Assembly (NCBI GenBank): GCA_039105265.1
Contig: JAPFFF010000034.1
Span: 496,001 to 560,000 of the forward strand
Length of the DNA: 64,000 bases
Direction: 5' to 3'
DNA from: Tritrichomonas musculus
Taxonomy: Eukaryota > Parabasalia > Tritrichomonadida > Tritrichomonadidae
This document shows, piece after piece, positions 54,335 through 64,000 of the stretch; the stretch's first letter is position 1; each line of letters starts with the position of its first letter. The notes beneath the pieces were generated by a model. The model did not search any database and was not told the DNA's origin. It was given only the letters and a program-made list of their open reading frames with translations. The position numbers and the translations under genes are program-made.

Positions 54335-55447
54335 TTGAGACAATTGAATTATGTCTTATTTTTTAAAGTTTTATCATTTCATTTATCAATGCGGGTTTCT
54401 AACAAGTCTCCTTTGTATAAGCATTTTCATGATATTATCAAAAAGATTCACAATCCAAATATGATGGACATACAAGAGATAATTGACCGATTTGCATCAC
54501 AAAATGGTGATAAAGACATTTCTATTTATTATAGATGCGGGCTCATTAATGTTAAAGAAGTCAATTGCATTGCCATCAACAAAAAAGCATTATCACAGTT
54601 CACAGGTTTGTGCAAAGCAGAAATTCAATCCCTTTTAGGCAGAGAGAGATACAGAAAATCAAAAAAAAATATATTTATAAAAGCAATTGGCATACTAAAA
54701 ATATTAATTCCGAATTTTGAAGTTAAAAATTGGGTTATCATGCAAAACCCCACACAAAGCCAAGATAAAATTGTCATCATGAAATTATTCAATACTTACA
54801 ATTTTGATGATGGAAATAAATATATTTGGATATTAAAACAATACACAAAACAACCTTATATCGGCTTCATTATTGAAAACATCATTATATTAACAAAAGT
54901 TATAATTGATGATCCTCAAATTAAAGAATTTCTTGGACACATTATTGACATACTCCGAAATGTCAAAAGAATTGATGAATTTTGTAAGGATAAAATTTTC
55001 ACAACTTTATGCAATAAATGCAAAAAATATATAAATCAAGATTTATTAATACAATCCCTCAAAAATAGTGGAATTTATGGAGATAATTACAATAGCCACA
55101 ACAAATATATCACAGATGAAGAATTTATAAAACGTTTTTTCGATAAATTAAATGTTAATGATGAATTTATTTCTCCTGAAGATGAACAAGAATTGATTAC
55201 ATTTTGCACTCAATTATGCAATCCAGAAGCACCATCTGATATAAATAATTTAGAAAATATTTTTAGTATAAAAAACGATCTTTCACACAATGATGAAAAT
55301 AATCAAAACAAATCTGAAAACATTAATGACAATGATGATTGTTTCAATCATGAAGAAGATGATAATGGTGAGCAACTTATATTTTTATGTGACAAAGAAG
55401 AAATTGACAATTTTGATAACTTTCCAGTAAACTGGGAATTTAATTAG
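54335..55447 (+). CDS. Initiator-binding-domain (IBD) protein
   Basis: Open frame of 370 residues; the ATG at 54389 (MRVSNKSPLY) is a more likely start, giving 352, because the first 18 residues are atypical for the family. Residues ~40-150 fit the IBD winged-helix family (PF10416) found in parabasalids: MMDIQEIIDRFASQNGD, then NCIAINKKALSQFTGLCKAEIQSLLGRERY, then an IPNFEVKNWVIMQ end. IBP39 of Trichomonas vaginalis uses such a domain to bind the TCA-initiator and recruit RNA polymerase II. The C-terminal third is Asn/Asp/Glu-rich. Probably a nuclear transcription factor. The family call rests on remembered family pattern, not a search. Confidence 0.65.
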   Translation: MRQLNYVLFFKVLSFHLSMRVSNKSPLYKHFHDIIKKIHNPNMMDIQEIIDRFASQNGDKDISIYYRCGLINVKEVNCIAINKKALSQFTGLCKAEIQSLLGRERYRKSKKNIFIKAIGILKILIPNFEVKNWVIMQNPTQSQDKIVIMKLFNTYNFDDGNKYIWILKQYTKQPYIGFIIENIIILTKVIIDDPQIKEFLGHIIDILRNVKRIDEFCKDKIFTTLCNKCKKYINQDLLIQSLKNSGIYGDNYNSHNKYITDEEFIKRFFDKLNVNDEFISPEDEQELITFCTQLCNPEAPSDINNLENIFSIKNDLSHNDENNQNKSENINDNDDCFNHEEDDNGEQLIFLCDKEEIDNFDNFPVNWEFN

Positions 55448-55821
55448 GAATCAAATTGGAAGCATATGCTCTATGGCGGCAATCCAGTATTGGAGCAAAA
55501 CTTCCATATTTTTAGCTTTTTGTTCAAATATAACCTTAAAGGTCATATTCAATATTGTAACTTCCTAATAAATATTAAATTTTTAATATAAAAATATATA
55601 ATAATTCGTTAAATTAAAAGATAATGTGAAGATATAAACCGAATTTGATATTTATTGAATTTTTTAATAACTTTGAAAAAGTTATTATAATTCAATGATC
55701 TTCAGAAAAAATATTTTCTAAATTCTCATAATATTTGTATATCTCTCTCAATATTTCAGAGGAGATTGAGAGGCAATTTAAGTTTTTTCCTTCAAAATAT
55801 TAATTTCATTGTTTTCAAGTA
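55448..55821. other. intergenic, promoter of the aldo/keto reductase
   Basis: AT-rich. TCATTG at 55806-55811 is a possible initiator 11-16 bases before the ATG. Two GAGATTGAGAGG-like words lie at ~55750-55775. Nothing else seen. Confidence 0.4.
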
Positions 55822-56745
55822 ATGAATCATATTCCTCGATTTGCTCTAGGCACTTGGAGATCTCAAAACAATCAGGAAGTTATTGACGCTGTTCGATATG
55901 CCATAGAAGAAGTTGGATATCGACATATTGATTGTGCCTTTAAATATGGAAATGAAAAATCAATAGGTGAAGCCATCCATGATGTTTTAACAAGGAATGT
56001 TGTTAATCGGGAAGAACTTTGGATAACTTCAAAATTATGGAATACGGAGCACCATCCAGAAGATGTCGAGAAACAATTAAATCAAACTCTTAAAGATTTA
56101 CAGCTTGATTACCTTGATCTTTACCTCATTCATTGGCCTGTTGCTTTTCAACACGGAGACAATCCATTCCCAAAAGACAAAGATGGAAATATCATTTTCG
56201 ATACAACAATCAATCTTCACGAAACTTGGAAAGCTATGGAAAGATTGGTTGACCAAAAAAAGGTCAAACATATTGGCCTATCAAATTGCAACATTGAACT
56301 TATTGAGAAAGTTCTTCATTTTGATGATTTGAAAGTAAAGCCGTTTGCTATTCAGGTCGAATGCCACCTCTATTTACAGCAGGAAGCTCTGCGTGAATTT
56401 TGTGCCAAGAGCGGAATCGTCGTTGAAGCTTATTCGCCTCTTGGATTCGCTGGAAAGAATAAGCAAGGCGAACCAATTCTCCTTGACGATCATATTTTGA
56501 ATGAAATCGCTAATGAGTGTGGAAAAAGTGCTCCTCAAGTTGAGCTCCAGTTTTTGTATCAACTTGATAATAATCTTGTTGTCATTTCTAAGTCAGTTAG
56601 GCCTTCAAGAATCAAAGAAAATTATGAAAGATTATTTGAATTATCTGAAGAACAGATGGAAAGACTGAAAGGAAGGAACAGATGCTATCGGTATTGTGAT
56701 TCTATTAAACAATGGAATACAATTGTCTTTAGTGATAATTGGTAA
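55822..56745 (+). CDS. aldo/keto reductase
   Basis: 307-residue NADPH-dependent reductase of the AKR superfamily, TIM-barrel fold, cytosolic. The full catalytic tetrad is visible: D37 and Y42 (HIDCAFKYGNE), K71 (WITSKLWN), H104 (LYLIHWPVA). Further signatures are KHIGLSNCN, QVECHLYLQQ, VEAYSPLG and, for cofactor phosphate binding, VVISKSVRPSRIKEN near residue 257. Length is typical. It reduces aldehydes or ketones; the physiological substrate cannot be assigned. Codon usage is less AT-biased than in the ankyrin genes. It stands alone, with no operon-like partner. Confidence 0.95.
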   Translation: MNHIPRFALGTWRSQNNQEVIDAVRYAIEEVGYRHIDCAFKYGNEKSIGEAIHDVLTRNVVNREELWITSKLWNTEHHPEDVEKQLNQTLKDLQLDYLDLYLIHWPVAFQHGDNPFPKDKDGNIIFDTTINLHETWKAMERLVDQKKVKHIGLSNCNIELIEKVLHFDDLKVKPFAIQVECHLYLQQEALREFCAKSGIVVEAYSPLGFAGKNKQGEPILLDDHILNEIANECGKSAPQVELQFLYQLDNNLVVISKSVRPSRIKENYERLFELSEEQMERLKGRNRCYRYCDSIKQWNTIVFSDNW

Positions 56746-57335
56746 TTAACAACATGAATAAATAATATTTTTTTTAATTAGGAGTTTCTTATCCTTTCAT
56801 CTTTCGACTTTTTATTAGATACAATCAAAAACAATAAAAGGATATTTATTGCTTGAATTACCAACTCATTTTGGGCAATGAAACTATTTCTTCAAATTTG
56901 AATTCAAGTCAAATTTCAGAAGAAAAAACAAAAATTTTAAAATAAAAGAAGTTTAAATCCGCATTTTTCTTAAAAATTGATATCATAATTGTAAGTATTG
57001 GAAAATCAGTTTTCTCATATTTGAATCTTTGAGATATTGAAAACAAGGTTCTGATGAATCACAATTAAACATTTAATTCAATGAAAAAGAATATTTTTGG
57101 ATAAGTTTAAGAAGTTTAATACTTTCTTTTAAATAAAATAATTGCTGAACTAATATTGATGCTGTGATAATTATATCGAATAAATTTTTTTAAAATCATC
57201 TATATATATTATTATTTTTATAAAAACAATATATTATTAGATAATTTTGAAAATAATTGCCAAATAAAAATATTTTTTTTTTTCTGGGAAAAACCGTTTA
57301 TTTGAGCTTTAGTTTTTTTTAACAAATAAAAGTTA
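56746..57335. other. intergenic, AT-rich
   Basis: No feature recognised. Confidence 0.4.
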
Positions 57336-58898
57336 ATGAATAACGGAGATGACGATTATCCGCAATATAATTTGCATGGCTTTATCGCTAGTGAACGATC
57401 ATTTGTATTTTCTCAAGGGGAAGTTGATCCTAAAAAAGTTCGAGCATTTACAATAGCTAATAAAGCATTAAAAGCCATAGAGTCCAACAAACCCGAAGAT
57501 GCGAAAAAAATGGCCTATCATGCCCTTAGTTTAGATCCATTTTGTATTGATGCTTGGCGCATTCTCTGCAATGTTCTAAATCCTTGGTGTGATGGTGACA
57601 CCATTGTATGCATGCTTCGAGAAATAGTTGATTTTGCACGACCCTTTTACGCTGAAGAGTTCAAACAGACAGGAAAGTTTTACTCGTTACCACGTACTCG
57701 GCCCTACATACGTTTACTTACAGATTTGGCCAAAACCGCTCTTCGAGGTGAACAATTAGATGTGGCCATTTATGCCTATGAAGAAACCATACGTTTAAAT
57801 TATCACGATAACATGTTATCACGAGATCCTCTTCTTTGTTGCTATGTAAAAATTATCGGCCGAATTCATAACTATCCGAAAACGAAGCCTGTTCGAACGA
57901 TAGAGCAAGTTCAGCGGTTTATTGACAGTGAACTTGACGGCAATCCATTATTTAATAAAGATACGCTGACGGTTCGATGGGCACAACTTTGCTTTGCTTA
58001 TCTTCAAAAGAAGAAAAATTGGCAAGAAATGGCCAAAAAAGAGTATTCAAAAAGTGACTACATTTTCAAAGTGCTTTTCAATGAAACTCAATATCCAAGA
58101 CTTCCGCCGCCGCACATTGAAATGCCAAACGCCTTCATAGTTGGAAGCAACATGATTGAAGTTCGTGCCTGCGGCTACATTAAAGAGGCAATGGAAGATT
58201 GGCCTTCTTTTCTGATTGATTTGAGACGCTTGTTTAGAGGAAAAGTGACACCTCAAATCGAGGAAGATGTCAGATTTAACGCGCCAAATCCAGATACCGA
58301 TTTGAGTCCGATGTATAAAAGGCAGGCGTTGAGCGATGCTGAGAACTATCTTAATCAAGCACGTTCATCGTTATCTAACCGTTCTTTTCAAAAAGCTGTC
58401 GAGCTGTTTACATTTGCGAAAAACGCTTTCGATGAGGCTTCGATTCCGTCAAGAAGATGGTATTTGCATTCGCCTTTCCCCGTCGCTTCAAACAGAGCAA
58501 CTGCCGCTTACCATTTGCAGATGTGGAATCTGCTCAGAATCGATTCAAGATTCACTTTATTGATAAAGCCTGATCATGAAAAAACTTACTTGAGATTGCC
58601 TTTGATTTCCAAGGCGTTCGGCGCTAAACAGCTGGACGATGACTTTATTAAAATCGTGAAAATGGTCGAAAATAAGGCAGTTAGTGACTGGAATAAATTG
58701 GCAAGGGAAGTGATTGGTCTCTTGGCACTGCCTGTCATCGTCTACGCAGCTGCAGGAAAATTAACGCAAGAAATGAAAGATCGTGCAATCGAAATCGGAA
58801 TTGAAAATATGTACGTCACTGTTAACGCTAAATTAGAAAATTCTGTCTTGCCTTGGTTAAAAGAATCTGACGTTGAACCTCCAATTCCAAATATTTGA
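57336..58898 (+). CDS. TPR-like protein, possibly ST7/TPR family
   Basis: 520-residue helical-repeat protein. Residues ~40-170 contain TPR-like units (ANKALKAIESNKPEDAKKMAYHALSLDPFCIDAWRILCNVL; TALRGEQLDVAIYAYEETIRLNYHDN) with FYSLPRTRPYIRLLTDLAKTAL between them. This resembles the ST7-type arrangement in which a TRPYMR motif precedes the TPRs. The rest is helical (FQKAVELFTFAKNAFDEA; YHLQMWNLLRIDSRFTLLIKPDHEKTYLRLPLISKAF), without a catalytic motif. No signal peptide or transmembrane helix. Probably a protein-protein adaptor, function unknown. GC is higher than in flanking DNA, and the gene looks intact. Confidence 0.7.
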   Translation: MNNGDDDYPQYNLHGFIASERSFVFSQGEVDPKKVRAFTIANKALKAIESNKPEDAKKMAYHALSLDPFCIDAWRILCNVLNPWCDGDTIVCMLREIVDFARPFYAEEFKQTGKFYSLPRTRPYIRLLTDLAKTALRGEQLDVAIYAYEETIRLNYHDNMLSRDPLLCCYVKIIGRIHNYPKTKPVRTIEQVQRFIDSELDGNPLFNKDTLTVRWAQLCFAYLQKKKNWQEMAKKEYSKSDYIFKVLFNETQYPRLPPPHIEMPNAFIVGSNMIEVRACGYIKEAMEDWPSFLIDLRRLFRGKVTPQIEEDVRFNAPNPDTDLSPMYKRQALSDAENYLNQARSSLSNRSFQKAVELFTFAKNAFDEASIPSRRWYLHSPFPVASNRATAAYHLQMWNLLRIDSRFTLLIKPDHEKTYLRLPLISKAFGAKQLDDDFIKIVKMVENKAVSDWNKLAREVIGLLALPVIVYAAAGKLTQEMKDRAIEIGIENMYVTVNAKLENSVLPWLKESDVEPPIPNI

Positions 58899-60280
58899 AT
58901 ATATTACAATAAATAAATCATGATACTTTATGTATTTTATTGAATTATTCAATTTTTTAAAATTCAAATTTGATAATGAAATCTTAAAAAAAAAAAAAAA
59001 AAAAAAGCAACATTGTATACAATTTTGCTATATTTGCTTAATAATAAGCCTTTATCAATTTAGAATTGAAGTAAAACTTGTTTGGCTTTTAGATAATTAT
59101 AATAATATAATGCTTATTTGTTATTCGTAATTTGGTAATTAGTTACTAATAATATAATAATAAAAATTAACTCTATAATCTAAACAGATGAGTTTTCAAG
59201 TGCTTTCTTTTTATTGTCGCTGTTATTACCCCAAGTTTCACGGAAGAAGAAACTAATATTAGTGGTGCTAATCCACAATGAGAGTTCTTCACTAGATTTC
59301 TTTTGATCTTTACGATCGTTAGAATTCAATCAATCATGAAATTCTTTGGAGACAAAGTTCATTAAATCTTTTCTCCAATTCTCTAAACCTTCTTCATGCA
59401 TGCAATATTTCTTCATGCCAATAACATATAATTCAGAGACTGATAATGTTTGGTTTTCTTTATACCTTTCTTCAAGAAGAAAATATGGAAAAATTAGCAT
59501 TTTTAAGATTGATATCATAAAAAATTATCCAATGAATTGCTTTTTACTCAGATTATAATAAGTTTTCCAATTTTAGCAAGAGCATTTTGATCCATTTTTT
59601 AAAATCTTTTTGAACCAAATACCAATATAATTTAATAAAATTCAACTAAAATGATTTTGTATACATCTTTAAAATCATATATGACGGATATCCTGATTTC
59701 AGTTTAATTATGCTTGAAGATATTTCTCACTTATTAAAAAAACTATTTATATTTTGATTCAGGCAATGAATTAATTTCATTATGTATGAAAAACAAGGGA
59801 AATTCATTTTGATATAATGATAAATGATTTTATACTTAACATTAAAAAAAAATATATTTAAAAATCTTATAAACTTTTGTTATCATGATATTTTTTATCA
59901 ATTAATATATTTTATATCTGATATTATAAACAAATCAAAAGATTTATTAAAGGAATATTCGAGATACTAAAGATATTTAAAGAATAATTTTTTGAATGAG
60001 AAAGTTGAAATATTAAGAAAATTTCAATTGTTAGCCGTTTATTATCATTTATTTATCGTTTTTTTATAATGTATAATTTTCTTTTTAAATTTGAAGTTAA
60101 TTATATATAAAATTATTAAATATTAATATTTTGAAAAATGATATTAAAAAAGAATTCAATTCTTTTGTTGTTACCAAAAAAATTGAATAAAATTTGAATT
60201 CAGCTTTTTGTGATAATTCAAAATTTTGTTGAGGAAATTGCAAAATATATGATATCACATTTTTTAAAAAATTTATTCAA
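58899..60280. other. intergenic with a small decayed coding relic
   Basis: Mostly AT-rich. A minus-strand relic lies at about 59186-59594 (listed separately). A short A run is at 58986-59006. Confidence 0.45.
59186..59594 (-). pseudogene. small decayed coding relic, unknown family
   Basis: Minus-strand sequence that reads like protein for ~110 codons (IFPYFLLEERYKENQTL, YVIGMKKYCMHEEGLENW, SNDRKDQKKSSEELSLW) but with breaks, including an in-frame TGA near 59330. I do not recognise the family. Confidence 0.35.
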
Positions 60281-63142
60281 ATGACAGACCCCAAACAGTC
60301 CCAACAAAACAGATTTAAAGTTGATCTGAAAGATTATAAAATTCTCAAAGAAATACAAACAGATAGTCACTCTTCTGTTTATTCAATTCAAGATATCCAT
60401 ACCAAAAAACATTATGCAGCAAAAACAATTAAAAACAAAAATGAAAAAGAAATAATCAAACAATTTAATAATTATTCGTTCAATAATGTATTCGTTTGCC
60501 AAAATCCAACTTTAGTGAAATATTATGGTTATTCAACAAAAGATTTCGATGGAAATAATAATACAACATTGATTATGGATCTTATGATAGATCTTCCTTT
60601 ATCTAGTTTCATCAACAAAGCACAAAATGGAATTTCAAATTTAACATTTAAAAAAGAACGCCAAATGATTCTTCTTGGAATTGTCCGTGGTATGATGTAC
60701 CTACAAGAACACCATATTTTACTCCGTTACTTAAATCCAAGTGATATTTATCTCGATGAAAATCATCATCCACATCTAATTAATTATGGATTGTTAAATA
60801 ATTACAAAAATTCGAATATAAATATTAAAAATTTAACATATCAAGAAATGATTTACATTGCGCCCGAAATTCTTTCAAATAAGCATTATAATATTAAAAC
60901 GAATGTCTATTCATTTGGAATTATAATGTATGAACTTTTGACAGAAACGACACCATTCCCTCTTTATAAGAGTGGCAAAATCACGACGAAAGAATTCATA
61001 GAAAAAATCAGTCAAGAAGATTTTCATCCAAAATTCACGACACCATTGAAAAAGTCATTCAAAAAGTTGATAAAACGATGTTTATCAAAGAATCCTCTTG
61101 AACGTCCATCATTCGATGAAATATTCAATCTACTTGCTTATAATATGGAAGATTCATTATATGATCCAAATGAAGAAAAAGAAGAAGATGAAGATGAAAA
61201 CAATTATTATTTAAAAGAAACGAATATTGATGAACTTTTTGAATACATTGATTCAATTACCAAGAATGATATGATTGCATATGAAGATTCATTAAATAAA
61301 ACAGTTGAAGATTTGAGACGAGATAACGACCTTTTGAAACTAGATAATGAACAGATGCGAGAACACATTGAATTACTGAAAAAACAAAATGTTCAACTTG
61401 CGAAAAAGTTCGAAGAATTATATTTGGATCATGTTGTTCCACTTGAAAACAGCATTGAGAAACAAAAGAAACGGAATGATAGAATGAATGATAAAATGAA
61501 GAAAGTTGTTTCGAAGATTGAAGTTAATCGTAAAGAAAGTAATCTTGAAATTTCTCCACCAGAAGAACCAAAACTTGAATCGAAGAAAGAAGAACAAGAA
61601 GCAAAGAAAACAGAAGAACTTGGAACGAGCTGGGATGATTTTGAAGATATGAATAAAAGCGACGACGAAGATAAATTCACAGATAGTGACGAAGAGAAGA
61701 AGATAGTAAGGAAAAGATTAACAGTTAAAAGCAAGAGTAATTGTAAGAATATTGGATTAATGAAAATGTCAAGTAAAAGTGACAGTGAAGAAAACTATGA
61801 AGTTATTTGTCCGAAATCGAAATTGATTGAACGATCAACACGATTTCCACACAAAAAATATCTGAAAGCGATAAGTAAAAGTGATGACGATGATAATGAA
61901 AACGATTATAATCACAACGACTTCAATGAAACGAATATCAGTGTTGATCGTTTTAACGCCCTTCCATTGAGATTCCAAAAATCATTTGTTTCAGAATACA
62001 TCAAGAATGCGCCACAGAAATTTAATGGAGAAATGATGCTAATCAAAGATCTTTTGGATTATTTATTGAAATTCCATGAATCGATCAATTCAATTCATTA
62101 TTTCACAATCACTACGAACGAAAGCAAAGAAAGTTATAAAAACACGAATGAATGGTGTCAAGACATCAGTGAAGTTCATCTTCTTTCAGCATCGACAGAA
62201 ATCCTTTATTTGAACAGTTCGCTTGATTCATCAGAATTTATTGAATTGATCAAACAATTCAAGAGTGTTTCGATTGAAATCAAATATCCATCAGAAAACT
62301 TCTCAAAGACATTCAAAATATTGTCAGACATCAAAGATTCATTCATCAAAGATCTGAAGATTGCTGTTTCTATTTCAGGGATTGCGACATCCGATGACAC
62401 TTTCAGAAAGAACAAAGATATCACATCAGTGAAACTTGATTCGACTGTTTTATACATTGGAAAAAATTCATTCAGAGATTGTTCTTCTCTGGTCTTCATA
62501 AAGATTCCTTCTTCAGTTCAATCGATTGAATATGGAGCATTTCGAAAATGTGTTTCATTGAAGCAGATTTCAATTCCTTCATCAGTGACATCAATCGGAG
62601 AAGGTTCATTCTCAATTTGCACATCTTTACAAAAATTAATTCTTCCTAACTCAATCAATGAAATCGAACAATTCGCTTTTGCTGGATGCATCTCATTGAA
62701 AGAATTCACAGTTCCAAAATCAATTACTGCAATTCCTGCTTCATGTTTCTCTGATTGTTCTTCACTGACGAAAATTATTCTTCCAAATTCGATCACAAAA
62801 ATTGAAAGCAGAGCATTTCACAAATGTTCTTCTCTGAAATGTATCATGTTGCCATCATCGATTGTGTCCATCGGTGAAGGAGCGTTCGGAGGATGTTCGT
62901 CGTTGATTGAAATTGAAATTCCTCCAAAAGTGACAATCATTAAGAAAACGACATTTGCGGAATGTACATCACTAGAGAATGTAACAATTCCTCAATCAGT
63001 TTGTAGTATTGAAGATCAATCGTTTGAAGGATGTTTTTCTCTTAATGTTGTCAAAGTTCCTTCTTCAGTTACTTCACTTGGTTTCTGGGCTTTTCCTCCA
63101 AATACAGTCATCTCTTCTAAAGATCCAAAAAAATTAAACTAA
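60281..63142 (+). CDS. pseudokinase fused to a BspA-like LRR region
   Basis: 953-residue protein. The kinase fold at ~17-290 has HYAAKTI with the VAIK lysine, but LLRYLNPSDIYLDE replaces HRDLKPSN and INYGLL replaces DFG; YIAPEIL, KTNVYSFGIIMYELL and CLSKNPLERPSF are normal. It is likely a pseudokinase. A charged coiled coil follows at ~340-410 and an acidic Ser-rich linker at ~430-540. Residues ~550-715 are the same unnamed domain as in the gene at 1604-3412 (FNALPLRFQ, LLDYLLKFHESI). Residues ~716-950 are ten or so LRR_5/BspA repeats with CSSL, CTSL and CISL cores. No signal peptide or membrane segment, so cytoplasmic. The leucine-rich part probably binds partners that the kinase fold scaffolds. 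Confidence 0.9.
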   Translation: MTDPKQSQQNRFKVDLKDYKILKEIQTDSHSSVYSIQDIHTKKHYAAKTIKNKNEKEIIKQFNNYSFNNVFVCQNPTLVKYYGYSTKDFDGNNNTTLIMDLMIDLPLSSFINKAQNGISNLTFKKERQMILLGIVRGMMYLQEHHILLRYLNPSDIYLDENHHPHLINYGLLNNYKNSNINIKNLTYQEMIYIAPEILSNKHYNIKTNVYSFGIIMYELLTETTPFPLYKSGKITTKEFIEKISQEDFHPKFTTPLKKSFKKLIKRCLSKNPLERPSFDEIFNLLAYNMEDSLYDPNEEKEEDEDENNYYLKETNIDELFEYIDSITKNDMIAYEDSLNKTVEDLRRDNDLLKLDNEQMREHIELLKKQNVQLAKKFEELYLDHVVPLENSIEKQKKRNDRMNDKMKKVVSKIEVNRKESNLEISPPEEPKLESKKEEQEAKKTEELGTSWDDFEDMNKSDDEDKFTDSDEEKKIVRKRLTVKSKSNCKNIGLMKMSSKSDSEENYEVICPKSKLIERSTRFPHKKYLKAISKSDDDDNENDYNHNDFNETNISVDRFNALPLRFQKSFVSEYIKNAPQKFNGEMMLIKDLLDYLLKFHESINSIHYFTITTNESKESYKNTNEWCQDISEVHLLSASTEILYLNSSLDSSEFIELIKQFKSVSIEIKYPSENFSKTFKILSDIKDSFIKDLKIAVSISGIATSDDTFRKNKDITSVKLDSTVLYIGKNSFRDCSSLVFIKIPSSVQSIEYGAFRKCVSLKQISIPSSVTSIGEGSFSICTSLQKLILPNSINEIEQFAFAGCISLKEFTVPKSITAIPASCFSDCSSLTKIILPNSITKIESRAFHKCSSLKCIMLPSSIVSIGEGAFGGCSSLIEIEIPPKVTIIKKTTFAECTSLENVTIPQSVCSIEDQSFEGCFSLNVVKVPSSVTSLGFWAFPPNTVISSKDPKKLN

Positions 63143-63523
63143 ATCAAATAATTATTCCGATAATATAAACATTATAAATATTAAAACTGATTGTAATAAT
63201 ATTTTATAATTTCCAAAAAAAAATATCTTTAAATGATTTTTTTATGATTACAAGATACAGATTCTTTTATATTATCACAAAAAAATAAGACTATTGTTAT
63301 TTAATATCATAATACTTTATTTTATTTTAAATTACTTGTTATTTCAATTAAATATATTTTTTCTGACAAGATAAAAAAGAATTATTAATATTATCATCTT
63401 CATTCAAAATAATTTACAAAATTGACGAGAAAATGGTTACCAATAATTATTCAACTTTTTTTTGGCATCAATGGTCAAATATAGGTCAAATAAAATTTTC
63501 AAAATTTATTTATCTAAAAAGAT
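63143..63523. other. intergenic, AT-rich
   Basis: No feature recognised. Both flanking genes are on the plus strand. Confidence 0.4.
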
Positions 63524-64000
63524 ATGATTGAAGAATTTTCAAAGATTCATCAATACCTACTCAACAAAGACATGCAATTAAGAAATCATGCAGCTAATGA
63601 AGTTATTCAAGATTATAATTTCTTTCTTATTTCAGAACAAGTTCGATTTGAACAAAAAGAAGAAGAAATAAAATATATCAAAACATAAATAAATCCAAAG
63701 TTGTCATAATTGATCCAAGTACGAAACTCAATCAAAATACATCTCAAAAATATTACCTTGTTGGATTTGAAAAAACGATTATTCTCCTCAATGAAAATTC
63801 TCTTCCTTTTCTTCAAATTCTTTTATCTTCGAATCCAAAAATATCAATTTGTTTCTTAACAGATATAGATAACGATGAATATGAAGGAATTTCTAGAAAG
63901 ATCCAAAATCAAAATCAAAATCCAGAAATCAAAATTGATGAAAACTTTAAAGAAGAGATAACGAACTTAAAGCAAGCATTTACTCTCAAAGAAGGAACAA
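63524..64000 (+). CDS. gene cut by the window end, frame change inside
   Basis: ATG at 63524 opens 54 codons (MIEEFSKIHQYLLNKDMQ...QKEEEIKYIKT) ending in TAA at 63686. A second frame overlapping it, open from ~63653 to the window end, continues with protein-like sequence (SKVVIIDPSTKL, YYLVGFEKTIILLNENSLPFLQILLSSNPKISICFLTD). The two probably belong to one gene with a single frame change near 63670-63690, or to one with an intron-like gap; the true start of the second part is otherwise missing. I recognise no family. Confidence 0.45.

Overview
The window looks like nuclear DNA of a parabasalid (trichomonad) protist, most likely close to Tritrichomonas. This is inferred from the gene families: DUF3447/ankyrin proteins, TKL-type kinases and pseudokinases, BspA-like LRR_5 proteins, a Sel1-repeat kinase, an Initiator-binding-domain protein and a small R2R3 Myb. 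Other signs are stop codons followed by A (the UAAA poly(A) context), short TCATTT/G initiator-like elements just before several ATGs, and very AT-rich intergenic DNA full of DNA transposons. No species can be proven from sequence alone.

Layout. 1-5610: an NCS2 permease cut by the window edge, a BspA-like protein with a W/G-rich tail, and an ankyrin gene. 5611-20627: a 15-kb Mutator-like (MULE) transposon with ~1.04-kb terminal inverted repeats and a perfect 9-bp target duplication. It sits in the last codons of the ankyrin gene. Its transposase carries a host-type DUF3447 domain at its N-terminus, and smaller elements are nested inside it. 20637-25981: a TA-flanked MITE, a Myb gene, and a hAT-type element with an 8-bp target duplication. 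25997-32260: a DUF3447-pseudokinase gene on the minus strand, then a plus-strand array of ankyrin repeats, each split from the next by an ~85-bp non-coding spacer and ending in a canonical kinase. 32755: a tRNA-Arg(CCT). 33206-39611: a broken WDR11-like gene and a DH-PH-Kelch RhoGEF on the minus strand. 40550-45871: two kinases, the second with 12 Sel1 repeats. 46342-52399: a second DUF3447-ankyrin-kinase locus with the same one-repeat-per-segment layout but spacers of 189-1591 bp. 52400-64000: a hAT-like MITE, an Initiator-binding-domain protein, an aldo/keto reductase, a TPR protein, a pseudokinase-BspA fusion and an incomplete gene at the edge.

The most unusual signal is the pair of interrupted ankyrin-kinase loci. 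Twenty coding segments (13 + 7) each keep exactly 31 uninterrupted codons, from the TAL threonine position to the codon after the DIN-x-x-D motif. The spacers are not multiples of 3, have stops, lack GT...AG ends, and share boundary motifs at both loci. They look like non-canonical introns, or otherwise removed DNA, or cassettes for rearrangement; sequence alone cannot decide. The second strong signal is the DUF3447-transposase fusion inside the 15-kb MULE.
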